Under the pieces are notes generated by a model. It worked only from the letters and a program-made list of their open reading frames with translations. It made no database searches and was not told where the DNA came from. From the NCBI RefSeq assembly GCF_027111275.1, contig NZ_CP114286.1, positions 4,698,501 to 4,762,500 on the forward strand: a stretch of DNA of 64,000 nucleotides. The letters are read 5' to 3'. The stretch is from Flavobacterium luteolum. GTDB lineage: Bacteria > Bacteroidota > Bacteroidia > Flavobacteriales > Flavobacteriaceae. The translations under genes and the position numbers were made by a program. The stretch's first letter is position 1. Each line of letters opens with the position of its first letter. Shown here one piece after another: positions 9,531 through 19,700 of this stretch.

Positions 9531-9632
9531 GGAGCTTTTCCCGCTATACTTTCCAATCTTTTTTGCCGAAAAACGGTACAAAAGGATTTCCTCTGCACAA
9601 GAGCGAAGCGAGCTGGCGAAGCAATCGGGGCT
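9531..9632. repeat. Dispersed structured repeat, module A only (copy 4)
   Basis: GGAGCTTTTCCCGCTAT at the left end and AATCGGGGCTA at the right enclose the arms TTGCCG / CGGTACAAAAGG. About 25 bases (AGCGAAGCGAGCTGGCGAAG) are inserted before the closing arm, and the module B hairpin is absent. The rest of 9420-10062 is AT-rich and shows no gene. Confidence 0.7.
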
Positions 9633-10062
9633 AAAAATCTAGAAAGACAATTCAGAACTAAACCAATAATTGACCTTAGTGGAGCAGCAAGTCATTAAGT
9701 AATTAAGTGAGGAAAAAAACTATCTGTTTTTGGAATAATTTACAAGTTTTCTGATTCATCAGAGGGATGTCCTGCAATTCAAACTTAGTAGATAAGAGTA
9801 TAAGTTTAATGAATTTAAGAGGCATTTGAAAAGTTGTGTGCCACGAGTATGCCGCAACTTGGAATGATCGATTACTGGTAAAAGCGCTTTAGTTTTTGTG
9901 GCACTTTGGAGGGAACTCCACCACAGTTATTCTATAGATTTAATATTTAAATGCAATAATATTAAATTTATTTGTGCTTGGGCAATGTCATTTACATTTA
10001 TTATTTAAGCCCTCTAATTTTATTATTTGATTTAAAACCATAGAGTTGTTTCAAACAAATAC

Positions 10063-10094
10063 AAAGCCCGATCGTTAAAATTAAAATCGGGCTC
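10063..10094 (-). terminator. Terminator of the thioredoxin-ApbE-DUF4266-DUF3570 operon
   Basis: On the minus strand GAGCCCGAT pairs with ATCGGGCTT and is followed by a T-rich run. It lies just past the DUF3570 stop codon. Confidence 0.75.
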
Positions 10095-10112
10095 CTTGTT
10101 TTTATTCTAATT

Positions 10113-11297
10113 TTATTTGTATTTAATATTGATGCTGATAATATCCGAGGTCATATTAGTGGTTCTGGTATAATGGCCGTAACGAATCTCCAAAGTATTC
10201 CAGTGTTTTAAACCAAATATGCCATTTGGAGGAGTAAATTTCATTCCCATTCCAAAGAAGCTGCTGTCAAACTTGGACAGATCATAATTGCTGGTGTAGA
10301 ATTCATCAGCGGCTGTATGCTGGCCATAAGGCTTGAAATACTTGGTTCCGCTTTGGGTGTAATAGCGGTAAAACGGGCTTAATGAAAAGGCCTGGGTCAA
10401 TTTTACCGGAATTTCAAGATCAGCGGTATGCGCTTTCAGGCTCCAGTCGTCTGTGTAATATCTGTAATAGGCACGAATAATTATATTGTCCCCGAAGAAA
10501 TAACTGGCCCTGATGCCAAGCGGAATTTTAAGTCTGGTGTCAGGCATTTTCTCCTGATGAACAGAGCCGTCAGCAAAATAAACCCTGTGAAAAGGAAGGC
10601 TTAAGTAGCCATTCTGGCTTATTACATCTCCTACAAGCAATATTTGTAAATTTTTATTGATGATCTGGGAATAACTCAGTGTTCCGGCAAAAGTATTTCT
10701 ATTGGCACTGCCGTAGCCCTCGCTTCCGGATGGACGAAGTTCAACAGGCTCAATGAGTTTCAGCTGATCGATAAAAGTCTGAAACCTGGCTGTAAATTCA
10801 CCGTTTTTGTTTTTGGTTTTTTGAGAGAAGGCGATATTCCCTCCAAAAGACTGGTAATCAAACTCGGTTGAAGAGGAAACTCCAACAGCGTAAGTTCTTC
10901 CTTTCTCTTCATTTTCTCTCAGATAAGTCAACGAAGGGTAAAATCGGTTGTCTGATGAAGAAGCGGATGAATTGGCGCTCAGATCAATCATATCGGACGA
11001 GGCGGAGGTATAATGGTCAATTCCCGCTTCAATATCAAAAGTATGCTTGATCCCTGTCTGGCCGTACTTTACCAGTTTTACATCAATGGTATTGGCAATA
11101 TCGGTAAGGTGCTCCGAACCGATTCCGCCCGTAACGGCAGAATTGTTTCCGTCCTGCTTGTAATAGCTTGATACCAGATTCACCTCTTCGAGTTTTAATT
11201 TTTTGCTTTTATAAGCCGTTGAATCAGCAGGAACGGTTTGTGCCCTCAATTGGAACAACGCCAATAAGGCATATCCTGTTATGAATATTCTTTTCAT
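10113..11297 (-). CDS. DUF3570 outer-membrane beta-barrel protein
   Basis: 394 residues with a signal peptide ending LRAQ near residue 20. Typical DUF3570 features: an N-terminal segment NSAVTGGIGSEHL, a strand-rich body with aromatic girdles (YRYYTDD, FYRYYTQSG), and a final strand IISINIKYK. These suggest an outer-membrane barrel. It is the last gene of a four-gene minus-strand operon, 17 bases after DUF4266. The family regularly occurs next to DUF4266 and ApbE genes, so it may be the outer-membrane component of a flavin- or redox-linked system; the substrate or electron route is unknown. Confidence 0.88.
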   Translation of the reverse strand: MKRIFITGYALLALFQLRAQTVPADSTAYKSKKLKLEEVNLVSSYYKQDGNNSAVTGGIGSEHLTDIANTIDVKLVKYGQTGIKHTFDIEAGIDHYTSASSDMIDLSANSSASSSDNRFYPSLTYLRENEEKGRTYAVGVSSSTEFDYQSFGGNIAFSQKTKNKNGEFTARFQTFIDQLKLIEPVELRPSGSEGYGSANRNTFAGTLSYSQIINKNLQILLVGDVISQNGYLSLPFHRVYFADGSVHQEKMPDTRLKIPLGIRASYFFGDNIIIRAYYRYYTDDWSLKAHTADLEIPVKLTQAFSLSPFYRYYTQSGTKYFKPYGQHTAADEFYTSNYDLSKFDSSFFGMGMKFTPPNGIFGLKHWNTLEIRYGHYTRTTNMTSDIISINIKYK

Positions 11298-11314
11298 TTT
11301 TCAGCGTATGAATA

Positions 11315-11548
11315 TTAGTTGCAGCCGCAGCCGCCGCCGCTTTTTCCTGAATTCGCCCCGGAAGCTCCCTCGCGGTAGGATTGGAAACTGAGTTCGGTTT
11401 TTTCGATTTTCCTGTTGGAGAGTACCATTTCGGAATCGTTGAGTTTTCCCTTCTGGTATTCCTTCACCGAAGTGCAGGAGGCAAGCAGCAGCACGGCAAG
11501 AGCAGTACCGCATAATGGTACGGGAATTTTTTGCTTTGGCTTTTTCAT
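11315..11548 (-). CDS. DUF4266 small lipoprotein
   Basis: 77 residues. The lipoprotein signal LLLASCTSV places Cys near residue 25. The protein then contains the conserved core VKEYQKGKLNDSEM and SFQSYREGASGA, and ends in a Gly/Cys tail GGGCGCN, the hallmark of DUF4266. The Gly-rich GCGC tail could hold a metal or cofactor; that is inference. Its start overlaps the ApbE stop by four bases (ATGA), which indicates translational coupling. Confidence 0.9.
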   Translation of the reverse strand: MKKPKQKIPVPLCGTALAVLLLASCTSVKEYQKGKLNDSEMVLSNRKIEKTELSFQSYREGASGANSGKSGGGCGCN

Positions 11549-12495
11549 TTCAGATTAATGTTTTTGGATGTGTAAATTTTATTGTGGTCATCAATTATTA
11601 TGCAGTACAGATCAGGGATCTGATCTATTAGAAACAAGCCTGCCTTGATGCCCATAACAGCAATTGGAGTGGCCATTGCATCAGCAAATTCTGCATTGGA
11701 TGCGATAATGGTGACGCTTTTGATTCCGGTTATGGGAAGGCCCGTTTTTGGGTCGATGGTATGCGAGTATTTTTTGCCGTCAATGGTCACGAATTTTTCA
11801 TAGTTGCCGGATGTCGCCACCGCCTTGTTGGAAATTTCCATATAAGAAAAAGCGGCATTGGGCGAGTCGGGATCGGCCACCCCGATGGTCCATTTCCTGC
11901 CGTCGGGCTGCAGGCCCCAGGCGGAAAGGTCTCCGCTGGCATTGATGATGCCGCTCTGCACATTATGTTTTATAAGGATTTGTTTTGCCATTTCTGCGGC
12001 ATATCCTTTTCCGATACCTCCAAAACCGATCCTCATTCCTTTTTCTTTTAAGAATACGGTTGTATTTTCCCTGTCAAGGATGATATTTCGGTAATCAATA
12101 AGGTGTACCATTTTGAGAGCCGTCTGGGCATCAGGAAGGCTGGTCATGGTTCTGTCAAAATTCCAAAGGCTCTTGTCGATGCTTCCGTAGGAAATATCAA
12201 ATGCGCCTTGTGTGATTCTCGAAATCCCGATAGACCTTTCGATAAGGCTGAAGACTTCCAGATCTACTTTTACGGCCCCTATTCCAGCATTATCATTGAT
12301 CAGATTGGTCTGGCTGTCTTCTTTAAATGTGGTCAGAAGCCTTTCGATGCGTCTGATTTCCTCAATGGCCAGATCGATATTCTCATTTCCTGTTTTTTCA
12401 TTCACGGCAACAACTGTTATGGTAAAGCTGTTGCCCATCAGTTTTAGGGATTTCGAATATTTCTGCTTGTTTGCTATGTTATTTTCGGCTCTCAC
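11545..12495 (-). CDS. apbE: FAD:protein FMN transferase (ApbE family)
   Basis: 316 residues. The family transfers FMN from FAD onto Ser/Thr of extracytoplasmic redox proteins, with Mg2+. Visible motifs: KLMGNSFTI at the start, GGIGKGYAAE, GIINASGDLSAWG, ATSGNYEKF and HTIDPKTGLP. Unlike most members it shows no signal peptide or lipobox: the N-terminus is charged (MRAENNIANKQKYSK). It overlaps the upstream thioredoxin gene by 17 bases and the DUF4266 gene by four, so the operon is tightly coupled. No FMN_bind-domain substrate is encoded nearby; DUF3570 or DUF4266 would be the local candidates. The assignment is firm, the target is not. Confidence 0.93.
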   Translation of the reverse strand: MRAENNIANKQKYSKSLKLMGNSFTITVVAVNEKTGNENIDLAIEEIRRIERLLTTFKEDSQTNLINDNAGIGAVKVDLEVFSLIERSIGISRITQGAFDISYGSIDKSLWNFDRTMTSLPDAQTALKMVHLIDYRNIILDRENTTVFLKEKGMRIGFGGIGKGYAAEMAKQILIKHNVQSGIINASGDLSAWGLQPDGRKWTIGVADPDSPNAAFSYMEISNKAVATSGNYEKFVTIDGKKYSHTIDPKTGLPITGIKSVTIIASNAEFADAMATPIAVMGIKAGLFLIDQIPDLYCIIIDDHNKIYTSKNINLK

Positions 12496-12916
12496 AGATC
12501 GCTTTTATTTCGGCAGTCCACTGTTCAGGCGATGCATCGGGTTTTCCGTGCCAGGTTTTGATCACCCTGCCATGTGCATCAAGAAGAAGCGTCAGGGGAA
12601 AGCTTCCTTCCTTGTTGTATATTTCGGCCAGATCCTCGTTGCGTTTTACCTGATCAGCTGTTCCTATATTTTTCTTTTTTCTTGGAAAATCAGCATTGAC
12701 CAGCACCAGGTTTTCATTTGCCATATCGGTGAATCCCTGGCTTTCGAGATAATCCCTGCGAAGCACAATGCATGGACCGCACCAGTCTGAGCCCGAGAAG
12801 TTCAGAAGGATCAGTTTATGGTCTTTTTCCGCAGTTTTTTTCGCATTATTGAAATCTGGTTCCCAGTTTATGGAAAACGCCATTGCCATTGTAAGGAATA
12901 AAGTAATCAGCTTCAT
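12479..12916 (-). CDS. Thioredoxin-fold protein with WCGPC active site
   Basis: 145 residues. A short hydrophobic N-terminus (LITLFLTMAMAFS) suggests export to the periplasm. The active site SDWCGPC sits near residue 46, and the cis-Pro region is GSFPLTLLLD. The overall layout is that of the thioredoxin_7/DsbD-gamma group. It is first in the operon, so it probably keeps a Cys pair in a partner reduced; the Cys tail of the DUF4266 protein is one possible client (inference). The start is the ATG at 12916. Confidence 0.9.
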   Translation of the reverse strand: MKLITLFLTMAMAFSINWEPDFNNAKKTAEKDHKLILLNFSGSDWCGPCIVLRRDYLESQGFTDMANENLVLVNADFPRKKKNIGTADQVKRNEDLAEIYNKEGSFPLTLLLDAHGRVIKTWHGKPDASPEQWTAEIKAICESRK

Positions 12917-13028
12917 CTTTTTCTTTTTTTGATATATACGAAATAACGAAAGGTATGGTTTGTTATTTTTGCGGTTCGCTTAAGATTAGATTAATGTTTT
13001 AAGCGGTTATAAGCCCTGTTTTCTTGCT

Positions 13029-13718
13029 TCAGGCAGTCTGGACTCCAAAAATATATCCGACCAGGGCTGAGGCTGCCATAGCAAAGGTGCCCCAGATGCA
13101 GATCCGAAGGACTGCTTTGGGGATATTTGAGCCTCCGGCCTTGGCGGCCAATATTCCTGAAAAAGCCAAAAAGACAATCGAAAAACCGTATTGATAAAAA
13201 ATCATGTCTTTAAGGGGAGCAAAAATTGCCACCAGCAGCGGAAGAAAACCTCCAATGATAAAAGATACTGCCGATGCAAAGGCGGCAGTCAGGGGATTGG
13301 CCTGCGTGATTTCGTTGATCCCCAATTCATCCCTTGCGTGGGCTTCTAGGGCGTCATGAGCCATTAGTTCAGAAGCCACCTGCCTGGCCAATTTTTCATT
13401 GAGCCCTCTTTTTATATAAATCTCTGCCAATTCTTCCAGTTCCTCCTGGGGCATATCCCTTAGGGCCATTTTTTCCCTTTCCAGATCAGCGGATTCAACA
13501 TCAGACTGCGAGCTAACTGATACATATTCGCCTGCTGCCATGGACAGGGCGCCTGCCACCAGGCCTGCCACTGCAGCGAGAAGAATAGGTTCTCGGGTTA
13601 CACTTGCTGCTGCAACACCGATCGTAAGGCTCGTGGTTGAAAGGATCCCGTCATTTGCCCCAAGGACTGCGGCCCTTAGCCAGCCGCTTCTGTTGATGTA
13701 ATGAATTTCAGATTCCAT
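13029..13718 (-). CDS. VIT1/CCC1-family divalent metal transporter
   Basis: 229 residues. Family signatures: GWLRAAVLGANDGILSTTSL in the first membrane helix, ALSMAAGEYVSVSSQ in the second, then a cytoplasmic Glu-rich helical hairpin (residues about 70-140 with LEREKMAL, EELEELAEIY, MAHDALEAHARDELG), the metal-binding region of plant VIT1. Three more membrane helices follow. The family moves Fe2+ or Mn2+ out of the cytoplasm, usually by proton exchange. It overlaps the upstream hypothetical gene by 11 bases, so the two form an operon. Confidence 0.92.
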   Translation of the reverse strand: MESEIHYINRSGWLRAAVLGANDGILSTTSLTIGVAAASVTREPILLAAVAGLVAGALSMAAGEYVSVSSQSDVESADLEREKMALRDMPQEELEELAEIYIKRGLNEKLARQVASELMAHDALEAHARDELGINEITQANPLTAAFASAVSFIIGGFLPLLVAIFAPLKDMIFYQYGFSIVFLAFSGILAAKAGGSNIPKAVLRICIWGTFAMAASALVGYIFGVQTA

Positions 13719-14121
13719 AATTTTTATTTAGCAGTTTTACCCAGTCGCGGTCTTCAGATTTTTTTTGAGTACCGCCAAAATTGGTTTTCATCATTTCCCT
13801 GATCTGGAATTGAGTTTTATTTCTGGTGCTGTTTTTCCATTCGTTGAAGTCATAGATATGAATCTGCTGCGCATGGGGGTTTACCACAAAAGAGATCCCG
13901 GAGATTGAATTTTTGAAATTTTTGATTTCATTCAGGATATTGCGGCTGGGTACAACAATGAGGATGCTTTCCCAGTCAAGGAAATCTTTGGGGATATCTT
14001 CTCTGTCCCTGAGTCCCATGGCATCAAATAAAGCAGTTATTTTCTGATTGTTCAAACTGTTGATTTTATTATCTATTTCCATAAGGACTCTCTGCATACG
14101 GTCTTTATCAGCAATACTCAT
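13708..14121 (-). CDS. Hypothetical protein upstream of the VIT-family transporter
   Basis: 137 residues, soluble, no signal peptide. Not recognised. It begins with a helix (MQRVLMEIDNKINSLNNQKI) and has a central strand ILIVVPSRN followed by a basic C-terminal part (WKNSTRNKTQFQIREMM). Translational overlap with the transporter gene suggests a linked role, but none can be stated. Confidence 0.7.
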   Translation of the reverse strand: MSIADKDRMQRVLMEIDNKINSLNNQKITALFDAMGLRDREDIPKDFLDWESILIVVPSRNILNEIKNFKNSISGISFVVNPHAQQIHIYDFNEWKNSTRNKTQFQIREMMKTNFGGTQKKSEDRDWVKLLNKNYGI

Positions 14122-14427
14122 TTAAGGCGGCTTGAAATTCATAATAAAATTAGCTTAAATCCTCTTTGGATATGGCGATAAGGCCATTAGAATGATTCTA
14201 AATTTAACAGGAAATCGTATTCTTATTCCATATCGTCGCATGTCAGCCTGCAATCAAAGCAAGACTGCAAAGGACCTGAAAGCTTTGCACACAGGGTTGT
14301 TAATAACCAAATAAACATGCGGGCTGGTTTGAGAACTGTATTGTCTTTAATTGAATATGACAAGGGAGTGACGCGGCAAGGTCCCGGATTTTTATATGCA
14401 GTGCAAGAGAAAAAAGGCTACAATGTA

Positions 14428-14457
14428 TTGATTTTTGCAAAAATTATGATATCTTTA
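14428..14457 (+). promoter_or_regulatory. Possible promoter upstream of the transpeptidase-like gene
   Basis: TTG (14428) followed after 19 bases by TATCTTTA (14450-14457) is close to the TTG-N19-TAnnTTTG pattern. It would give a leader of about 100 bases before 14562. The rest of the gap 14122-14561 shows no gene. Confidence 0.4.
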
Positions 14458-14561
14458 ACGCAAGAAATGGTAATTATGAAAATGCATACTTAATTTATGC
14501 AGCATCATTTCATTTTATATTCATATGCAATCAACCACTACTAAATTACAGCTTACAGTAT

Positions 14562-15164
14562 ATGAGACTATTTTTTATTGCGATGATTTTCTCTTTAAGC
14601 TCCTTTTCTTCTTTCCATATTTTAGAGCGGGAAGATGCGCTGGATGAGCTTGAACTGGCAAGGCTCACTGATCATGTCAGTGACATAAAAGCCTTCATTT
14701 CCTCAAATCCTAAGTACAACAGCAGAATTGCTTTTCTGGTGGATATGAAGATCAAGTCGGGGAAAAACCGTTTTTTTGTTTACGATCTTGAGCATGGCCA
14801 GATTATCGACCAGGGACTGGTGGCCCATGGAAAAGGCTCGGAGACCGGCATTAAAGGAGACATTCTACAGTTCAGCAATATGCCTGAATCCAACTGCACC
14901 TCTCTTGGAAGATATTCTGTGGAGAGATCTTATAAAGGCATTTTTGGAAAAGCTTACCGTCTTGCGGGACTGGACCCGACCAACAGCAATGCCATGAAGC
15001 GTGCCATTGTGCTGCATTGCTATAAAGAGGTTCCCTCCGAAGAGCAGGGGTATTATATCATCAACAGCCATGGATGCCCTATGGTAAACGAAGCTTTTTT
15101 TAAAAGGCTTGAAAAAATCATCGAAAGCTCTCCTACAAAAATTATGCTTTCGGTCTATTATTGA
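14562..15164 (+). CDS. Murein L,D-transpeptidase catalytic-domain family protein
   Basis: 200 residues with an N-terminal signal sequence (FFIAMIFSLSSFSSF). The YkuD-like (YkuD_2) domain includes RFFVYDLEHGQI, GLVAHGKGSETG, TSLGRYSVER and the catalytic region IVLHCY...IINSHGCPMVN, where Cys of SHGCP is the predicted nucleophile and the upstream His its partner. The family is expected to act on peptidoglycan stem peptides in the periplasm; activity has rarely been shown for this branch. It is monocistronic. Confidence 0.88.
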   Translation: MRLFFIAMIFSLSSFSSFHILEREDALDELELARLTDHVSDIKAFISSNPKYNSRIAFLVDMKIKSGKNRFFVYDLEHGQIIDQGLVAHGKGSETGIKGDILQFSNMPESNCTSLGRYSVERSYKGIFGKAYRLAGLDPTNSNAMKRAIVLHCYKEVPSEEQGYYIINSHGCPMVNEAFFKRLEKIIESSPTKIMLSVYY

Positions 15165-15285
15165 TATTGGTCAGCCGCAGCAGCATATTTTTTTTACACC
15201 AAATTCTAAAGGGAGTCATGCAGGAGGCCTTCCTATTGCATTATGGACATAATAGCTCTTTACTCAAAAGATAAGAGGCTAATTC

Positions 15286-15320
15286 AAAAAGGAGACCAGC
15301 TTTCGGCCAATCTCCTTTTC
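15286..15320 (-). terminator. Terminator of the RND efflux operon
   Basis: On the minus strand AAAAGGAGA pairs with TCTCCTTTTT and the hairpin ends in a T run, just past the outer-membrane factor gene. Confidence 0.75.
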
Positions 15321-15341
15321 AAAAAATGAAAATGAAAACTA

Positions 15342-16778
15342 CTAATTCCAGCCGCCTCCGAGCGCTCTGTAAACATTAACAAATGCGTTCATCTGCTGTT
15401 TTTTGGTTTCAATAAGTTCGAATTTGGATTCCAAAGCATCTTTCTGGGTCAATAAAACCTCCATATAATCTGCTCGTGCAGAACTAAACAAATTGTTAGA
15501 TATCTGAATAGATTCATTTAAGGCCTCAACTTGTTTTGACTTTAAGTCATAGCTTTTTGCCGTATTCTGGATTTTAGACAATTGGTTGGCCACTTCAACA
15601 TAAGCATTAACCAATGTCCTTTCATAATTGTAAACAGCCTGAATCTGTTTGGCTCCCGCGGTAAGATATTCTGCTTTAATAGCATTTCTGTTAATCAAAG
15701 GTGCTACTAAATCACCTGCAATGGAGTACAATAAAGATTCTGGAGAAGTCAGTAAATATTTGGTATTAAAAGCCTCATATCCAATTCCTGCTGAAATGCC
15801 TAGCGAAGGATAAAATTTAGCTTTAGCGGCTTTAATATCCAGTTTCGCGGCGATTAATTCCATTTCTGCCTTTTTGATATCTGGACGATTTTCTAAAAGC
15901 TGAGAAGGCACTCCCGCATGAACATCAGCTGGAGTTATCGTGCTGAAAGTACTGCTGTTTCTGGCAATTTTTTGAGGAAAACGTCCTAATAAAAAATTGA
16001 TTTTATTTTCAGTTTCTGTAATCTGCTGCTGAATATCAAACTGAAGGCTTTGGGTGCTTAAAATCTGCGCTTCGAATCTTCGTACAGCCAATTCGTTTAC
16101 CCTTGCGGCTTCTTTCTGTATTTTCACCACTTTTAAAGCATTCGTTTGGATATCAATGTTTTGTTTGATGATTTCTAATTGATTGTCCAAAGCCAAAAGT
16201 TCATAATACGAATCTGCTATTTCGGCAATCAGATTGGTAATTACAAAATTCTTTCCTTCAATAGAACCTAAATAACGGTTTAAAGCGGCTTTTTTTGCAT
16301 TATGAAGTTTGTTCCAAATATCTATTTCCCAACTTGAAGTCAGTGCAAAATGATAATTAGGAAGCGGATCAGGTGTTTCTTTGCCAGGCATAATATCTGT
16401 TGTTGCTTCGCCAGAACCTGTGCTGGTGTATCTTCCAGATTTGGTTAAATCGGCACCAGCGCTAAAACCAACAAAAGGTAAATATTCTCCTTTTCGTGCT
16501 TTTACTTCGCTTCTTGCAATTTCGATTTCTTGAAGTGTAATATTTAATTCCTGATTGTTTTTCAATGCAATATCAATCAGATTTTCTAAATTTTCATCTG
16601 TAAAATAGCTTCTCCATTTTACTTTTCCTGTATTTAGAGTATCTAAACCATTATCTGCATAGTTTTCTGGTACTGTTTTGTTTTCTGTTTTTTCTACAAT
16701 AGAAGTTGTTTTACAGCCCGCTATAAAGAGTAATACGCAGGCAAGACCTGCGTATTTTATATTTCTGTTATTCTTCAT
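15342..16778 (-). CDS. TolC-like outer-membrane efflux lipoprotein (NodT/OprM family)
   Basis: 478 residues. The lipobox LLFIAGCKT places Cys near residue 22. Two OEP repeats follow, with long helices (NLIDIALKNNQELNITLQEI; IKKAEMELIAAKLDIKAAKA) and the typical LLENRPDIKKAE segment. It forms the outer-membrane exit duct for the RND pump encoded just upstream. Its start overlaps the pump gene by 11 bases. Length is normal for the family. Confidence 0.94.
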   Translation of the reverse strand: MKNNRNIKYAGLACVLLFIAGCKTTSIVEKTENKTVPENYADNGLDTLNTGKVKWRSYFTDENLENLIDIALKNNQELNITLQEIEIARSEVKARKGEYLPFVGFSAGADLTKSGRYTSTGSGEATTDIMPGKETPDPLPNYHFALTSSWEIDIWNKLHNAKKAALNRYLGSIEGKNFVITNLIAEIADSYYELLALDNQLEIIKQNIDIQTNALKVVKIQKEAARVNELAVRRFEAQILSTQSLQFDIQQQITETENKINFLLGRFPQKIARNSSTFSTITPADVHAGVPSQLLENRPDIKKAEMELIAAKLDIKAAKAKFYPSLGISAGIGYEAFNTKYLLTSPESLLYSIAGDLVAPLINRNAIKAEYLTAGAKQIQAVYNYERTLVNAYVEVANQLSKIQNTAKSYDLKSKQVEALNESIQISNNLFSSARADYMEVLLTQKDALESKFELIETKKQQMNAFVNVYRALGGGWN

Positions 16779-19700
16779 TTTCCTCCGTTTGATTGTTTAT
16801 TGAAAAATCATCTACATGATGTATGAAATCATCAGATAATGAACTTTCTTCTTCTCCTTTAATTAGTTTTCGGCCTTGTGCCAATGAACCAAAGATGTAG
16901 TATAGTCCAGGAACAATGATTACTCCAAATATGGTTCCGAAAAGCATTCCGCCAAGCGCAGATCCTCCAATAGTTCTGTTACCAATTGCACCTGCTCCAG
17001 AAGCAAAAATTAATGGGATCAAACCAGCAATAAAGGCAAATGATGTCATTAATATTGGTCTAAAACGCACCTTTGCACCTTCAATCGCTGCTTCGAGAAT
17101 TGTGGCGCCCTGCTGATGTTTGAGGACGGCAAATTCGACAATCAATACGGCATTTTTACCGAGCAATCCGACCAGCATAATAAGCCCAATTTGTGCATAA
17201 ATGTCGTTTTGCAAGCCCATCATCTGCAGAATGACAAAAGAGCCTAAAATTCCAACCGGAATAGAGAGAATTACTGATAGCGGAATAATAAAACTTTCGT
17301 ACTGTGCCGCCAATACAAAGTAAACGAAAGCCAATACGACTAAAAAGATATAAAGCGATTCATTGCCTCTTCCAGCTTCATCATAAGAAAGACCTTCCCA
17401 TGCAATATCGTATCCTTTAGGAAGTGTTTTAAGAGCGGTTTCCTGCACTGCTTTAATGGCATCTGCAGTAGTGTATCCTTTTGCAGGCTGACCCTGAATA
17501 GCGGCAGAATTATACATGTTGTAACGCGTGATCTCATTAGGGCCCTGCGTTTTTTTGAGTGTCATGAATGCCGAATAAGGCACCATTTCTCCGTGATCAT
17601 TTTTTACAAAGAGATTCAATACATCTGATGGTAGCCTTCTGAATTTTGGATCAGATTGGACATACAATTTAAAAAACCTTCCAAATTTGATAAATCCCTG
17701 TTCGTAGGTGCTTCCGATTAAAATATTTAGGTTTTCCATTGCCTTGCCGATAGAAACGCCTTTTTGCATAGCCAGATCATTATTAATCTCTAGTTCGTAT
17801 TGCGGATAATTGGCGGCAAAGAAAGTAAACAGACCAGAAAGTTCTTTACGTTTGCCCAGTTCGGCCATAAACTGCTTGTTGATTTTATCAAATTCCTGAT
17901 AATTGGTGCTGGTTGTTTTGTCTAATAAACGCATAGAAAAACCTCCAGAAGAACCAAATCCAGGAATTGCTGGCGGTTCAAAAAATTCTACAACAGCACC
18001 CAGATCTTTAGATTTCTTTTCGAGTTCTTCCATGATTTCTGTTACAGAATGTTTTCTGTCTGACCATGATTTCAAGTTAATCAGACAGGTTCCAGCATTA
18101 GAACCACGACCTTCGGTCATGATTTCGTAACCTGCCAGAGAAGAAACCGATTCAACGCCTTCAACCTTTTCGCAGATTTTCTGCAATTTCTGAGCAACCT
18201 GATTGGTTCTTTCTAATGTAGCACCTGGCGGCGTTTGTATGATTCCGTAAATGGTTCCCTGATCTTCACTAGGAATAAATCCTGAAGGAAGCACTTTGTT
18301 TTCTATAAAAATGAAAGCGCAAAACGCAATCAGGATTCCAAAAGTCAATACTCTTCGGCTTACAATTGTTTTTAGAACAGCAACATAACGGCCTGTAAGC
18401 CTTTCAAACCATCTGTTGAAAGCATCAAGCGATTTTGTCAAGATATTTCCTTTTTTCTCTTTTCCATGGTTGTTTTTCAAAAGAATGGCGCAGAGAACAG
18501 GAGTAAGGGTCAAAGCTACAATAGCAGAAATGATAATCGAGCTCGACATGGTAACCGAAAACTGTCTGTAGAAAGTTCCCACCGGTCCCGACATAAACGA
18601 AACGGGAATAAAAACAGAAACCATAACGGCTGTAATAGCAATAATGGCACCTCCAATTTCGCCCAATACTAATTTAACGGCATGATAAGGCGTAATATGC
18701 GGGAATTCTTCAAACTTGGCATGGACGGCCTCGACGACGACAATAGCGTTATCGACTACAATTCCGATTGCTAATACCAATGAAAAGAGAGTAACCAAGT
18801 TGATTGACATTCCAAACAGCTGAATAACAAAGAAAGCCCCAATCAACGATACAGGAACCGCTATAATCGGAATTAAAGTAGAACGCCAATCTCCTAAAAA
18901 TATAAACACAACCAAAGCAACCAAAATGAATGCATCTCTCAAAGTATGAACCACTTGATCAATAGAAGCATCTAAGAATTGCGAAACGTCATAACTGATT
19001 TTATAATCCATTCCTGGAGGAAAACTCGCTTTCATTTCTTCCAGTTTTGCTTTTACATCATTGATTACGTCACTTGCATTACTTCCGTAGTTTTGTTTTA
19101 ATACAATTGCGGCAGAAGGATGGCCATCTAAATTGGAGTAAATATCGAAAAACTCACTTCCTAATTCTACTTTTGCAATGTCTTTTAAGCGAATGCTTTC
19201 ACCTTCAGAATTGGCGCGTACAATTACATTTTCATATTGTTTAGGTTCGTCGTATCTCCCTTTGTAAGTTAATACGTATTCTAGAGATTGCGCTGCTATA
19301 CCAGAACTTTGTCCTAATCGACCTGGACGGCCAATGATACTTTGTTCCTGAAGTGCTTGCATAACTTCTTCAACAGAAATTTTATAAGCTCTCATTCTGT
19401 CCGGATTCAGCCATACACGCATGGCGTATTTGCGGCTTCCTAAGATCTGTGTTCTCGCAACACCTTTTACACGGCTGATTTCTGGAATCATTTTGACATC
19501 GGCATAGTTATAGAGGAATTTCTCATCCATGCTTTTGCTTTTCGAGTAAAGATTGACATACATTAGCATACTTGGCTGTATAGGAGTAATAACAACTCCT
19601 TCACGCTGAACCAGTTCAGGTAATAATGGCATTACCTGATCTACCCTTGTTTTAACCCTGATTACGGCTTCATTAGGATCTGTTCCTGGTTCAAATATGA

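Noticed and set aside
12212..12790. 192-codon plus-strand frame across apbE and the thioredoxin gene
   Set aside because: Antisense to two recognised genes and has no protein-family signal.
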